A stretch of 26,599 nucleotides of DNA. Source: a virus. The DNA lies in the IMG/VR virus record IMGVR_UViG_3300027852_000153, positions 1 through 26,599 of that record, one strand, 5' to 3'. The translations under genes and the position numbers were made by a program. Below the pieces are notes generated by a model. It worked only from the letters and a program-made list of their open reading frames with translations, searched no databases and had not been told where the DNA came from. Every line of letters begins with the position of its first letter. The stretch's first letter is position 1. Of this stretch, positions 1 through 7,806 are shown one piece after another.

Positions 1-5
1 TGTCC

Positions 6-689
6 TTGCGTCACGCTCTCAAGCCTCACCAGCAATATGGTAACGTCATCACATCCGCGCCTGCCGTCGAGCCGGTGACGGCTGCTGAGTTGCGCGAATA
101 CCTGCGAGAGACAGCAACCGGCTTGCCTGATGCCGAGGCTGACGACCTAGTTGCAGAGGCACGGCAGTATATCGAGGATCAATGCAGTATCGCCATGATT
201 ACGCAGTCCTGGCTGATGGCTATTGACCGCTGGCCCACACAGAATGAGCCGTGGTGGGACGGTGTTCGGCAGGCCCATATCAATGTGCTTTCCGGTCCCG
301 CCTCTCTTTCTTCGGTTTCGCCGCCACGCTTTCCCCTGCAGGCTGTTGATGGCGTGAATGTCTATGACGAGGATAGCAATGCAACGGCTGTTGTGGTTGC
401 TGATACCTTTGACATTGATGTGTACCGCCTGCCGGGTCGCATGACGCTTAAATCTGGTGCTACATGGCCAACTGCCTTTCGCGCAAACAACGCAATCGAA
501 ATTAGCTATACATCAGGATACGGCGATGCGGCGGCGGATGTTCCCGCCCCTGTTAAGCGCGCGGTCAAGCAAATGGCGGCGTACCTATACCAGAACCGGG
601 GCGACGGCTGCGGGTGCGACGTTAGCGAGGCGTTCACGGATAGCGGCGCGGCCTCTCTCCTCTCTGCTTACAAGGTGGCTAGGCTGTGA
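6..689 (+). CDS. Head-tail connector (HK97 gp6 / phiE125 gp8-like)
   Basis: Adaptor protein expected to form a ring under the portal and begin the connector that joins head and tail. The N-terminal stretch PVTAAELREYLR followed by acidic residues and an ARQYIEDQC helix, then a beta-rich centre and a C-terminal PVKRAVKQMAAYLYQNR helix, is the usual pattern of this family, and about 227 aa is its usual length. The first in-frame start is TTG at position 6, but the frame is open to the window edge, so the true start may lie upstream. It is the first of a chain of overlapping head-completion genes and its stop overlaps the next GTG start. Function is inferred from pattern and synteny. Confidence 0.8.
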   Translation: MRHALKPHQQYGNVITSAPAVEPVTAAELREYLRETATGLPDAEADDLVAEARQYIEDQCSIAMITQSWLMAIDRWPTQNEPWWDGVRQAHINVLSGPASLSSVSPPRFPLQAVDGVNVYDEDSNATAVVVADTFDIDVYRLPGRMTLKSGATWPTAFRANNAIEISYTSGYGDAAADVPAPVKRAVKQMAAYLYQNRGDGCGCDVSEAFTDSGAASLLSAYKVARL

Positions 690-946
690 AGACCTTTGAG
701 CTAGATCTTAACCCGAATGAATGGCTTGAAGTTCTCAAAGGCGGGCACTTCCTTGCTTTTGATTTAGTTGCATCTGCAACTGTTCAGATGCTGTTTACCG
801 AGGGGACTGCCACGCCAGCCCCATCAACCAAGGGCAACGATGTGTCATCTTGGGGGGAAAATTGGGATTTCTCAGCAACAAATATGGTCCTTGGCGAGCA
901 ATGCATCTGGGTTAAGGGTGCTGGCATTATAAGGGGCATAAGATGA
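686..946 (+). CDS. Hypothetical small structural-region protein, 86 aa
   Basis: I do not recognise a family. The start is GTG, overlapping the previous stop as GTGA, and the stop overlaps the next start as ATGA, so translational coupling is likely. The protein is soluble, with a short helical start (NEWLEVLKGGHF) and then beta-rich sequence ending CIWVKGAGIIRGIR. Its place between head-tail connector and head-closure genes suggests a virion or head-decoration role, but that is inference from position only. Confidence 0.65.
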   Translation: MKTFELDLNPNEWLEVLKGGHFLAFDLVASATVQMLFTEGTATPAPSTKGNDVSSWGENWDFSATNMVLGEQCIWVKGAGIIRGIR

Positions 947-1116
947 AATCCGTAGACGGCGGAAATCAGGCCGCGCCGATAATTCAAGATGGTGGCGGCG
1001 ATCAATTGGCCATACCCATCACAAGCAATCAGCTTGGCGCAATTCTGGAAGCAGTTCACCAGTTGATTGACGAAGCACGGCTAACTAACGCCATTTTAGG
1101 GGAAATTGCAAAATGA
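943..1116 (+). CDS. Hypothetical protein, 57 aa
   Basis: Short gene fitted between two larger ones. The ATG at 943 overlaps the preceding stop (ATGA), and its own TGA at 1114-1116 overlaps the ATG at 1113 of the next gene. The frame is open over the whole interval. The protein starts MKSVDGGNQAAP, then has a predicted helix (LGAILEAVHQLIDEARLTNAIL) suitable for a small coiled coil. No family recognised. The double 4-nt overlap, identical to its neighbours, is the main evidence that it is real. Confidence 0.65.
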   Translation: MKSVDGGNQAAPIIQDGGGDQLAIPITSNQLGAILEAVHQLIDEARLTNAILGEIAK

Positions 1117-1703
1117 GCGAGTTACGATTAAAGGATGGTACTGGAAGCGGGAACGCGGCCAAGGTTGACGCTCGAAACCGGCTTGAAACGCATTCAACAG
1201 TTATCACAACATCCACGCAACGCAGTTTCGACGGTGCCGGGTACAATCTGAATACAGGAAAAATCGCGCTGTCTGACGGGTCGGAATCTAGCGTGTTCTA
1301 TATGAAATACAACGGGACAACGAAGTTTCACGTCACGCGAATTGTAATCGGTCTTGGCATCCTGGCGGGCACAGTGAGCGATTCTGTTGAGATGTTCGTA
1401 AAGTCAAACCCAACCGCCGGGACAATCGTATCAAACGCAGCCGCTGTGGATATGAACGCGAATCGAGATTTCTCCAGTGCTAACACTCTACCCGCCGATG
1501 TTTACAAGGGTGGGCAGGGTGACACCATAACAAATGGGGATGACGCATTTCTATTTTTCGCTGAAGGGAACCAACGGTCAATCACAGCGGTTGATTTGAT
1601 CTTGTCTCCTGGAAATTCGATGGGGATCACGGTTCAATTGAACGCAACGGGCGGTGGTAATATTTATATTGCCGTTGTTGGTCATGAAACGGAGGCTGAA
1701 TAA
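1113..1703 (+). CDS. Putative virion protein with DGTGSGN-type N-terminus, 196 aa
   Basis: Begins with an N-terminal motif (LKDGTGSGNAAKVD followed by RNRLETHS) that recurs in many phage structural proteins coded near head-completion genes. The rest is beta-rich, with an HVTRIVIGLGI strand, a VSDSVEMF segment and a SPGNSMGITVQLNATGGG region suggesting a jelly-roll-like domain. The next protein (1703-2284) shares the order of these elements, including V-x-DSV and a V-x-MN segment, so the two look like diverged duplicates. A decoration or head-fibre role is inferred. The start ATG overlaps the previous stop and the end shares TAATG with the next gene. Confidence 0.65.
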   Translation: MSELRLKDGTGSGNAAKVDARNRLETHSTVITTSTQRSFDGAGYNLNTGKIALSDGSESSVFYMKYNGTTKFHVTRIVIGLGILAGTVSDSVEMFVKSNPTAGTIVSNAAAVDMNANRDFSSANTLPADVYKGGQGDTITNGDDAFLFFAEGNQRSITAVDLILSPGNSMGITVQLNATGGGNIYIAVVGHETEAE

Positions 1704-2284
1704 TGAGCTTTGAAGTCAACATAAAGAACGCATCAGACGGGTCTATTGCCCAAGTCACGCCTAACAATCAACTCGTTGTCAAATCAGAGAGTAATTCTCA
1801 ACAGCACTACATTTCGCGCAATTTCGGGCAGTCATACCAGATCTTTGGGCGCACCGGAACGCTGACGGCTGCAACAACAACGGTCCTGCACGTCAAAAAC
1901 CTAGACCCCGAGCGCGATATCGTGATCAGCTTTATGCGGGTGCAGCTAGTGGGCGCTAACGTTGCTGACAGTGTAGACGATTATTTCGAATTTGGTTTTG
2001 GCCAAGAGGTGGCCAGCGGCGGGGCAACTGTAACTGCCGTTAATATGAACCGCACAGTTGGGTCGCAAGCGCTCATCACCGGAACAGATAGCGGGCCAAC
2101 AATGTCGGGAACGTTTGTGGGTGCTGAACGTTGGCACCCGCCGACTTCCGGCGCGGCCAACACATTCAATAAAGATGGGTCAATCATTCTCGGACTCGGT
2201 GACACGTTTGAAATCCGTTACGTCGGCACATCTACAACCGGCATTGCCGAAGCCCGCATTACATTCATGATGACAGATCAGTAA
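1703..2284 (+). CDS. Putative virion protein, paralogue of preceding gene, 193 aa
   Basis: N-terminal IKNASDGSIAQVTPNNQLVV matches the layout of the DGTGSGN motif in the gene before. Further shared landmarks are a VADSVDDYFEF stretch (VSDSVEMF in the neighbour), TAVNMNR (AAVDMNANR in the neighbour), and a late glycine-containing segment LGLGDTFEIRYVG. Beta-rich and without membrane segments or signal peptide. It starts at the A of TAATG at the end of the preceding gene. Probably another surface or decoration protein of the particle; exact role unknown. Confidence 0.65.
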   Translation: MSFEVNIKNASDGSIAQVTPNNQLVVKSESNSQQHYISRNFGQSYQIFGRTGTLTAATTTVLHVKNLDPERDIVISFMRVQLVGANVADSVDDYFEFGFGQEVASGGATVTAVNMNRTVGSQALITGTDSGPTMSGTFVGAERWHPPTSGAANTFNKDGSIILGLGDTFEIRYVGTSTTGIAEARITFMMTDQ

Positions 2285-2763
2285 TGACCGTAAGCGCAAA
2301 CATAAGGGACGCCATGGACGGCAAGGCGATAGAGGTCGCCAAGTTTTGGAAGAATGGCCGCGTCAGGGATAAGGACGAGCGGTCAATAGCTGTGGCTGAC
2401 CCGATGAAGGTTCACGGCACTTTCACCAGCATCGAGAGCACGGTAACGGAGACGGTAACGGTTGTTGAGCCAGAGCTTTCCGGCTCGCTGATCCTATCAG
2501 ATATCATTCTAAGCACTGAGCGCCAGAACGGCGGGACTGTAACGATTCAATTCACAGACGGGACGGATACCGCCCTAATATACAAGGCATTCGCTAACGA
2601 TGCCCCCACAAGCGTAGCCCTAGCGATCAGCGGGCGGCTACAGGGGTGGAAGGACGCAAGGGTCGAGCTAATCAACGTGGGCAATACAGACTGCTCTCTA
2701 TTGGTAACCTACGTCAAAGTGCCCGACGCCTTCCCGTTCCAACAATGGGATGAATTGAGATAA
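2284..2763 (+). CDS. Putative virion protein, 159 aa, third member of the small structural set
   Basis: The start IRDAMDGKAIEVAKFWKNGR keeps the spacing D-G-x-A-x-V-x(4)-N-G of the two preceding proteins, while the remainder is shorter: SGSLILSDIILSTERQNGG, then TVTIQFTDGTDTALIYKAF and VELINVGNTDCSLLVTYV, consistent with a single beta-sandwich. TAATG overlaps on both sides put it in the same translational chain. No named family recognised. The role in the virion is inferred from its neighbours and from the resemblance to them. Confidence 0.6.
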   Translation: MTVSANIRDAMDGKAIEVAKFWKNGRVRDKDERSIAVADPMKVHGTFTSIESTVTETVTVVEPELSGSLILSDIILSTERQNGGTVTIQFTDGTDTALIYKAFANDAPTSVALAISGRLQGWKDARVELINVGNTDCSLLVTYVKVPDAFPFQQWDELR

Positions 2764-3110
2764 TGGCCAAATGCTGCAAAATGAATGCCGGAATGCTGAA
2801 AGAGCCTGTGACGTTTCAACGGGCCGCTAAGGTGAGCGACGGCGCTGGCGGATATACCGAGACGTGGGGAACCCTAGCCGGTGCTGCTGATAGGGCGGCT
2901 GTGAAGGCCGTTAGCGGGCGTGAGCGGTTCGCTAGTGACCGGATTGAGGCAACAACCAAGTGGCGCATCACGGTTCGTTACTTTACGGGCCTGCTGGAGA
3001 GTGACCGGGTTATTATCCGCACCAGAGCGTACAACATTCGTTTCATCAACAACATGGAACTTGAGGACCGCTGGCTAGAGATAGATCTGGATGGGGGCGT
3101 TGCAGTGTAA
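2763..3110 (+). CDS. Head closure / head-tail joining protein (SPP1 gp16-like)
   Basis: Member of the phage head-tail joining family that seals the connector after DNA packaging. Signatures: GMLKEPVTFQRAAKV, then DGAGGYTETWGTLAG, a central AAVKAVSGRERFASDRIEAT stretch, TKWRITVRYF, and the C-terminal YNIRFINNMELEDRWLEID, all in the expected order. At 115 aa it has the normal length. The N-terminus carries an unusual MAKCCKMNAG extension with two adjacent cysteines. Coupled by TAATG to the genes on both sides. Confidence 0.85.
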   Translation: MAKCCKMNAGMLKEPVTFQRAAKVSDGAGGYTETWGTLAGAADRAAVKAVSGRERFASDRIEATTKWRITVRYFTGLLESDRVIIRTRAYNIRFINNMELEDRWLEIDLDGGVAV

Positions 3111-3337
3111 TGGCTAAGGTTGAGCTAAAAATAGAAACTAGGGTTTGCCGGATTGTATCGGCTATCTCAGATAAAAATTGGACACATGGAGAGAAGCAGA
3201 AATTTCACGATGAATGGGATAGTCTAGTAAAACACGGTGCCGAAATGATAGATACTCAGTTTGTCGGCAGTAGGTTAGTGGCTTATCCGTCTCCTGACTT
3301 TACTATGCATTGCGCTAAATATGGGATTCATCCATGA
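3110..3337 (+). CDS. Hypothetical protein, 75 aa, inserted in the connector operon
   Basis: Unrecognised small protein with a helical middle (GEKQKFHDEWDSLVKHGAEM) and a C-terminal YPSPDFTMHCAKYGI. It starts at a TAATG overlap with the head-closure gene and its stop overlaps the next ATG. The stretch is visibly more A/T-rich than its neighbours (for example around 3120-3200), and the gene sits between two proteins that are adjacent in most related phages, which suggests a later insertion. Function unknown. Confidence 0.6.
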   Translation: MAKVELKIETRVCRIVSAISDKNWTHGEKQKFHDEWDSLVKHGAEMIDTQFVGSRLVAYPSPDFTMHCAKYGIHP

Positions 3338-3771
3338 CGACCAGAATACACATCAAAGGAGGCGGGTTCCCCAAACTTCAATCATTAGTTGGCAAGATGG
3401 CAGAGGATGCAGAAATCGAAATATCCAAAGCATTGACGGCAACAGGTATAGAGCTTCGTAGCGACATACAGAAGCGCATTCGCAACGGGCCAGCAACTGG
3501 ACGGATATACAGGCGGCGCAGCGTCACGCACCAAGCATCATCGCCAGGAGAGGCCCCAGCAAGCGATGCAGGGCGGCTACGCAATTCCATCACCTTCAAG
3601 AAAGAGGGCGCTAGAGCCGTTAAGGTCTTCTCTGTAGTTAAATATGCAAAATGGCTGGAGTTTGGAACCCGTAAGATAGCAAGACGCCCAGCATTCCACC
3701 CGGCGGCACAGGCTGCGGCCCCCAAGCTCAGGGCACGTATAGAGGCAGCAATTGCGAGGGCTATCCGATGA
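3334..3771 (+). CDS. HK97 gp10-like tail completion protein
   Basis: Member of the HK97 gp10 family needed to complete the head-tail joint or tail neck. The diagnostic C-terminal block is present: VVKYAKWLEFGTRKIARRPAFHPA, split over residues 105-128, with the EFGT and RPAFHPA motifs. The N-terminal ISKALTATGIELRSDIQKRI helix and the RRRSVTHQASSPGEAPASDAG loop are also typical. At 145 aa it is of normal length. Overlaps both neighbours by 4 nt. Assignment is secure at family level; exact location in the neck is inferred. Confidence 0.88.
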   Translation: MTTRIHIKGGGFPKLQSLVGKMAEDAEIEISKALTATGIELRSDIQKRIRNGPATGRIYRRRSVTHQASSPGEAPASDAGRLRNSITFKKEGARAVKVFSVVKYAKWLEFGTRKIARRPAFHPAAQAAAPKLRARIEAAIARAIR

Positions 3772-4181
3772 GGGGTAAGGAGCTACAAGAGGGAATCTAT
3801 ACGGCCCTCACTGGTGATGTAACGCTAATGGCGCTTATCACGGGCGTCTATGCGGATATTCAACAGCCAAACTTACCAGAGGATGCCAGCGCGTTTCCAT
3901 ATGTGGTGATCGGGCAGGACAACCTAGCCACGTTCGATACCAAAACGGACAACGGGGTCCAAGCGCTTGCGCAGATTGATGTGTGGTCGCGTCAAAATAA
4001 CCTGACGGAAGCCAAGGACGTTGGCACCGCTGTTTATGATGTGCTGCAAAAAGGTAGCCTCACAATCACGGGCGCGCACCACATCCTAACGCGGGCTGTG
4101 GGGCAGGACTATTCGACAGATCCAGACGGGCACACCAAGCGGGGATTATTAACTTTCACTGTCCTCTATGACGAAATCTAG
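3768..4181 (+). CDS. Tail completion / terminator protein (DUF3168-like)
   Basis: Resembles the DUF3168 family that caps the top of the tail tube. Seen: LQEGIYTALTGDVTLMALITGVY at the start, PYVVIGQDN after about 40 residues, ALAQIDVWSRQN in the middle and a C-terminal GLLTFTVLYDE strand. The length of 137 aa and the position directly after the gp10-like gene and before the tail tube match related phages and gene transfer agents. It ends the first translational chain; a 62-nt gap with a promoter-like motif follows. Confidence 0.85.
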   Translation: MRGKELQEGIYTALTGDVTLMALITGVYADIQQPNLPEDASAFPYVVIGQDNLATFDTKTDNGVQALAQIDVWSRQNNLTEAKDVGTAVYDVLQKGSLTITGAHHILTRAVGQDYSTDPDGHTKRGLLTFTVLYDEI

Positions 4182-4187
4182 GAAGCG

Positions 4188-4221
4188 TTGCGCGGGGTTG
4201 CGCGGCGTGTTATAACGTAAC
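4188..4221 (+). promoter_or_regulatory. Promoter candidate for the tail operon
   Basis: The extended -10 sequence TGTTATAAC (-10 hexamer TATAAC at 4211-4216) has a TTGCGC box at 4188-4193 at exactly 17 nt. The 14-mer TGTTATAACGTAAC at 4208-4221 recurs with one change at 10571-10584. It lies in one of the two real gaps of the structural cluster, just before the most highly needed tail protein. GTTGCGCGG is repeated directly at 4187 and 4197. Promoter activity is inferred. Confidence 0.55.
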
Positions 4222-4243
4222 AGACAACTAACGAGGTGACATC

Positions 4244-4645
4244 ATGTCATTAGCTGGACGCAAAATACGAATTAACATTAGCCTTGATGGCGGATCGACA
4301 TACACCGCCATTGAAGGTTCCACGTCGGACAACTTCGAGATCACCAAAGAGGGTATCTTGATCACCGACAAGGACGACCTTGGGGTGCAGACCTACATTG
4401 ACGACGATATCGGAACGTGGGCCATTTCTGGCGGTTTTGAAGGCATCATCAAGGACACTGATCTGGTTGCCTTCATGAACGATACAACCCAGTTTACTTA
4501 TGATGCTGAATTGATGATTGGCGCTCTGGGCACTTACACTGGGAAATTCGGAATCACTACACTATCCATCGAGGGCGCAGAGGGCACAGACCCCGCAACC
4601 ATGACCGGTTCGCTTGTGTCATCAGGCTCCATCGCATTTGCATAA
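4244..4645 (+). CDS. Major tail tube protein
   Basis: Tube subunit that polymerises around the tape measure. Seen: MSLAGRKIRINISLDGG, a YTAIEGSTSDNFEITKEG segment, the acidic LITDKDDLGVQTYIDDDIGTW loop, and a C-terminal GTYTGKFGITTLSIEG strand followed by TMTGSLVSSGSIAFA. This matches the TP901-1/GTA-type major tail proteins in length (133 aa) and ending. It is preceded by a good Shine-Dalgarno (CGAGGTGACATC) and its own promoter candidate, in keeping with high expression. The next gene starts 9 nt later. Confidence 0.88.
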   Translation: MSLAGRKIRINISLDGGSTYTAIEGSTSDNFEITKEGILITDKDDLGVQTYIDDDIGTWAISGGFEGIIKDTDLVAFMNDTTQFTYDAELMIGALGTYTGKFGITTLSIEGAEGTDPATMTGSLVSSGSIAFA

Positions 4646-4654
4646 AGGAACGTT

Positions 4655-5008
4655 ATGGGCATTTTTCGCGAGGCTTCTATCGCATGGGCGGGCACGACAT
4701 ATGACTTTGTTCCCGCCCTATCTCTTCTGCGCAGGATCGAGCGCGGGCGTCCAGGTGAAGGCCCTGTAAGCTTGATTGCGGTTGCACAAAGTGCCACATC
4801 TGGCGCGCCTTTGCTTCCCTTGATGTGCCAAATCATCACTGATGTTATGCACTACGCAGGAGCTACAAGCTTCACAGAGGACGATGTGTACCAAGAAGCT
4901 ATGACTGGCAATGCATCAGCGGTCATTTCCTTATGGCACGAGATTTATACGGCTCTTAGCCCGGTGCCTAAAGAGCAAAAAAAAGCCGACGCCCCAGAGG
5001 AAAAGTAG
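4655..5008 (+). CDS. Tail assembly chaperone, short form (G; GTA gp10-like)
   Basis: 117-aa protein between the tail tube and the tape measure, the position of lambda gpG. It begins MGIFREASIAWAGTTYDF and has a helical body (SLLRRIERGRPGEGPVSL, then a second helix around LPLMCQIITDVM). Its end (KEQKKADAPEEK) is read through a run of eight A at 4977-4984. If ribosomes slip back one base there, the product continues in the -1 frame to 5262. Role by analogy: binds and protects the tape measure during tail assembly and is absent from the finished particle. Confidence 0.82.
   Translation: MGIFREASIAWAGTTYDFVPALSLLRRIERGRPGEGPVSLIAVAQSATSGAPLLPLMCQIITDVMHYAGATSFTEDDVYQEAMTGNASAVISLWHEIYTALSPVPKEQKKADAPEEK
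4976..4984 (+). promoter_or_regulatory. -1 ribosomal frameshift site (C followed by A8)
   Basis: The zero-frame codons are CAA-AAA-AAA-GCC. The A AAA AAA heptamer at 4978-4984 allows both tRNAs to re-pair in the -1 frame. The -1 frame is open without a stop from here to 5262, while the zero frame ends 24 nt later. Programmed slippage at this point in the G/T tail genes is widespread in siphoviruses. Confidence 0.75.
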
Positions 5009-5262
5009 AACCTTCTGAGGGCGACGGTTTAATAAAGTGGGATGTCCTGTATCTCTGCGCAAGAGGATGGGGCATCCAGCCTAGCGAGTTCTGGGCAATG
5101 ACGATGAGCGAGTGGTACTGTGAATATGAGCTCCACGCTGAACAACAGGGTGAAGGCACATACGCCGGGAACCTAACGCGGGGCGACGTTGACGACCTGC
5201 TAGATGATCTTGAACTAACCGACGAGGAATGGTGGATAAAACATGGTGCTCCCGGTAGTTGA
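4984..5262 (+). CDS. Tail assembly chaperone T extension, made by -1 frameshift (GT fusion)
   Basis: Reading in the -1 frame after the A8 slip gives 92 further codons ending TGA at 5260-5262, so the fusion is about 202 aa (110 from G plus 92). The extension contains LIKWDVLYLCARGWGIQPSE, then FWAMTMSEWYCEYELHAEQQ, which matches the small GTA/phage tail chaperone family with a W-G-x-x-P-x-E-F-W-x-M-T core. It ends DDLELTDEEWWIKHGAPGS and overlaps the tape-measure start by 20 nt. No good independent start with a ribosome site is seen near 4984, which supports frameshifting rather than a separate gene. Confidence 0.78.
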   Translation, partial: SRRPRGKVEPSEGDGLIKWDVLYLCARGWGIQPSEFWAMTMSEWYCEYELHAEQQGEGTYAGNLTRGDVDDLLDDLELTDEEWWIKHGAPGS

Positions 5263-6973
5263 AGTAAAAATAACCGCAGACCCCACATCTGCCAAGAAGG
5301 GCTTGAAAGATGTTTCTGCGGCTATTTTGGCAGCAGACAAAGCGACAGACATATACGCTAAAGGGCTGAAGGAGCTTTCCCGTGCTGAAAGGTCCGGCCT
5401 TCTTTCCGCTAGGGCGCTTTCGAGGGGAATTGACCAGCTAGAATCTGAATACCTATCAGCATCACGGGCGGCTGCGAAACTTGGTGGCGGTACTGCTGCT
5501 ATGGTTAGGCCTGCACAGCAGGCGGCAACGTCTGTCAAGAAACTAGGCAATCTTAGCCGTAATGCCAGATTCCAGATTCAAAATACAGCATTCCAACTCC
5601 AGGATATGGCCGTACAGTTGGAAATGGGTACAAGTGCATCTCGCGTTATGTCGCAACAGTTGCCGCAGCTTTTAGGCGGTTTTGGTGCCGTTGGCGCTGT
5701 TCTTGGTGTTTTGGCGGGCGTGGGCATCCCTGCTCTGGCTTTCGCTTTCGGAGATCTGAGCGATGAGATAGACGCTACTGACGTTGCGCTTGATAGTTTT
5801 GGGTCCACTGATTTGGGTTCAATACGGGGGTCTATTTCTGGGCTTGTCTCAATTCAAGAGTCCTACACTGACGCCGTAGAGGCAGGCGGTGCGGCATCAA
5901 GCCCAGCAGCGGCACTTGTGGTGGCTAACTCAGAAGCGGAGTTTAATGCACGGAAACGCGTTCTTGATATTGAAACTCAGCTATTGGCGATTCGAGGACA
6001 AGAACAGCGCGAGTCATTGAGGAATCTTCAAGACCAACAGACACAGAGGCGTCAGAATGCGCTAGATGTTGCTTCCACTCTGGGACAAGGTGCGACGGGC
6101 GCTGGCTCAGGTGGCCTTGGCGTTCCGCAACCGAGGTTTGACGTTGAGGCATTCGGCAAAACACTAGATGGGCGACTTGGTGAACTGGGTGAAAATCGTT
6201 TAGTTATCGAGAAGATAACCGCTGAATTGGAACTTTTGGGACTGGCAGAGGAAGAAGCCCGCGCTGTTCTAAACACAGAATTCGGTGAGATATCAACTGT
6301 TGATAGCGATGGTGGGGGTGGCGGTAAAGGCGCAGGCAAGCTCTCAACTTTGCTTGACAGCCTCAAAACAGAACGGACTCTGCTTGATGAGTGGAGGGCC
6401 GAAGGTCTTGAACGACTAAAAACTGCCGGTGAGGCAGAATTGGAGGCGCTTGGTGGCATCAATGCCGCTAAGTTACTGCTTGAGCAGGAGTATCAAGAGA
6501 AACTTGCAGTAATCCGTCAGAAGGAGCAGGACAGCACACTAAGCGGTTACGGCACTCTGTTCGGCAATCTGGCTTCTACATTCTCCAGCGGAAGCGGGAA
6601 GCTGCTGAAGATCAGCAAGGCGTTTTCAGTAGCTCAAGGCGCAATTAACAGCTATCGGGCATATACCGAGGTTCTGGCCGATCCGGCATTAATCGGACAG
6701 CCATTTCTGCGAACTGCTTTGGCAGCGTCAACGCTGGCGTCTGGTTTGGCGCAGGTGGCGAATATCAAGTCAGTGTCCACATCTGGCGGCGGCGGCGGCG
6801 GTGCAGGGGCTGGAGCGGCTGCGGCACCTGTAGCGGCGCAGTCACCGCTTAACGTTCGCCTTAGCGGTCTGGGGGCCGGTGACAGTATCACGGGCTCGCA
6901 ATTGTCCGGTCTATTTGATAGGCTGCAGGACGAAGCCGGGGATAGAGGTTTGCAAGTGAGTTTCGCAACATGA
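5243..6973 (+). CDS. Tail tape measure protein, 576 aa
   Basis: Sets tail length and is injected with DNA. The N-terminus has helical, alanine-rich sequence, then the typical block ARFQIQNTAFQLQDMAVQLE at about residues 110-130 with MSQQLPQLLGGFGAVGAVLG, followed by a hydrophobic segment (about 140-170) that could cross a membrane. The middle is coiled coil, the C-terminus has a Gly/Ala-rich linker (about 515-535). The related GTA-type proteins share the QNTAFQLQDMAVQ block. At 576 aa it is short; at roughly 0.15 nm per residue the tail would be near 85-90 nm (inference). It starts inside the T frame and overlaps the next ATG by 4 nt. Confidence 0.9.
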   Translation: MVLPVVEVKITADPTSAKKGLKDVSAAILAADKATDIYAKGLKELSRAERSGLLSARALSRGIDQLESEYLSASRAAAKLGGGTAAMVRPAQQAATSVKKLGNLSRNARFQIQNTAFQLQDMAVQLEMGTSASRVMSQQLPQLLGGFGAVGAVLGVLAGVGIPALAFAFGDLSDEIDATDVALDSFGSTDLGSIRGSISGLVSIQESYTDAVEAGGAASSPAAALVVANSEAEFNARKRVLDIETQLLAIRGQEQRESLRNLQDQQTQRRQNALDVASTLGQGATGAGSGGLGVPQPRFDVEAFGKTLDGRLGELGENRLVIEKITAELELLGLAEEEARAVLNTEFGEISTVDSDGGGGGKGAGKLSTLLDSLKTERTLLDEWRAEGLERLKTAGEAELEALGGINAAKLLLEQEYQEKLAVIRQKEQDSTLSGYGTLFGNLASTFSSGSGKLLKISKAFSVAQGAINSYRAYTEVLADPALIGQPFLRTALAASTLASGLAQVANIKSVSTSGGGGGGAGAGAAAAPVAAQSPLNVRLSGLGAGDSITGSQLSGLFDRLQDEAGDRGLQVSFAT

Positions 6974-7806
6974 CCATAGTTTACTCAGCAACTAGAGCGT
7001 CTGACCTTTCAACGGCAGGTACAGAAAATAATCCCGCTGTCTTTTGGGAAAATCTAGCCACGGCAGCGAACGTAAGCAGCCTGACCGGAAGTGTTTCTGG
7101 GTTCCCGCCAGCTAGTGCGGTCACTGGAACGACCTACGACGCTTTCGTGCCGCTTGTGCCAGCCACATCTGCGGCGCTAGAGGTTGACTTGGGGTCTGCC
7201 ACATCAGTTAGCTGCGGGGCAATATCCGCTCACAACTTAAGCAGCCTCGGGGCTATCACTCGGATTCAATATAGTGACGATTCGATATCGTGGTTTGATA
7301 GTGGCGCTGGCCCTGTGTCCCCTTCTGATGATCAAGCCATTGTGTGGAGGTTCCACGCGCAATCACATAGGTATTGGAGGCTTGAGATTAGCAGCATCCC
7401 AATGTCATCAGCGCCGGAAGTTAGCATATTTGTTCTTGGCGATGAGACGATCATAGGTCAAAGGATATACCAGGGCTATACACCTCCAATCACGCCAAAC
7501 GTAGTTGAGTTGCAATCCAACGTTAGCGATGGGGGCAACCTTCTAGGCTCTACCCTAGTTCGCAAGGGGTCGCGTACATCAGCCGGATTAACTCATATCA
7601 CTCCCGCATTCCTGCGGGGCACGACATGGGCGGACTTTCAGACGCATTTCAACGGCGGCGGCGGTTTCTTTTGGCTGTGGCGTCCAACCAAATATGGTGA
7701 TGCTTTTTATGCATGGCGTGATGGCGGTGCGATATCACCCACTAACAGTGGGCCAAAGGACTATATGAGTTTCGACATGGGGATGCGCTTCTATGACCAA
7801 CCTTAA
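6970..7806 (+). CDS. Tail-tip / minor tail protein with discoidin-like N-terminal half
   Basis: 278-aa protein directly after the tape measure, where distal tail proteins are coded. The first 160 residues (LEVDLGSATSVSCGAISAHN, ITRIQYSDDSISWFDSG, WRFHAQSHRYWRLEIS) look like an F5/8-type C (discoidin) beta-sandwich, a fold that often binds sugars. The C-terminal half (FLRGTTWADFQTHFNGGGGF then FWLWRPTKYGDAFYAW) is a conserved tail-tip segment in related phages. Overlaps the next gene by 14 nt. Either a Dit-like hub adaptor or a carbohydrate-binding tip protein. Confidence 0.7.
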   Translation: MTIVYSATRASDLSTAGTENNPAVFWENLATAANVSSLTGSVSGFPPASAVTGTTYDAFVPLVPATSAALEVDLGSATSVSCGAISAHNLSSLGAITRIQYSDDSISWFDSGAGPVSPSDDQAIVWRFHAQSHRYWRLEISSIPMSSAPEVSIFVLGDETIIGQRIYQGYTPPITPNVVELQSNVSDGGNLLGSTLVRKGSRTSAGLTHITPAFLRGTTWADFQTHFNGGGGFFWLWRPTKYGDAFYAWRDGGAISPTNSGPKDYMSFDMGMRFYDQP

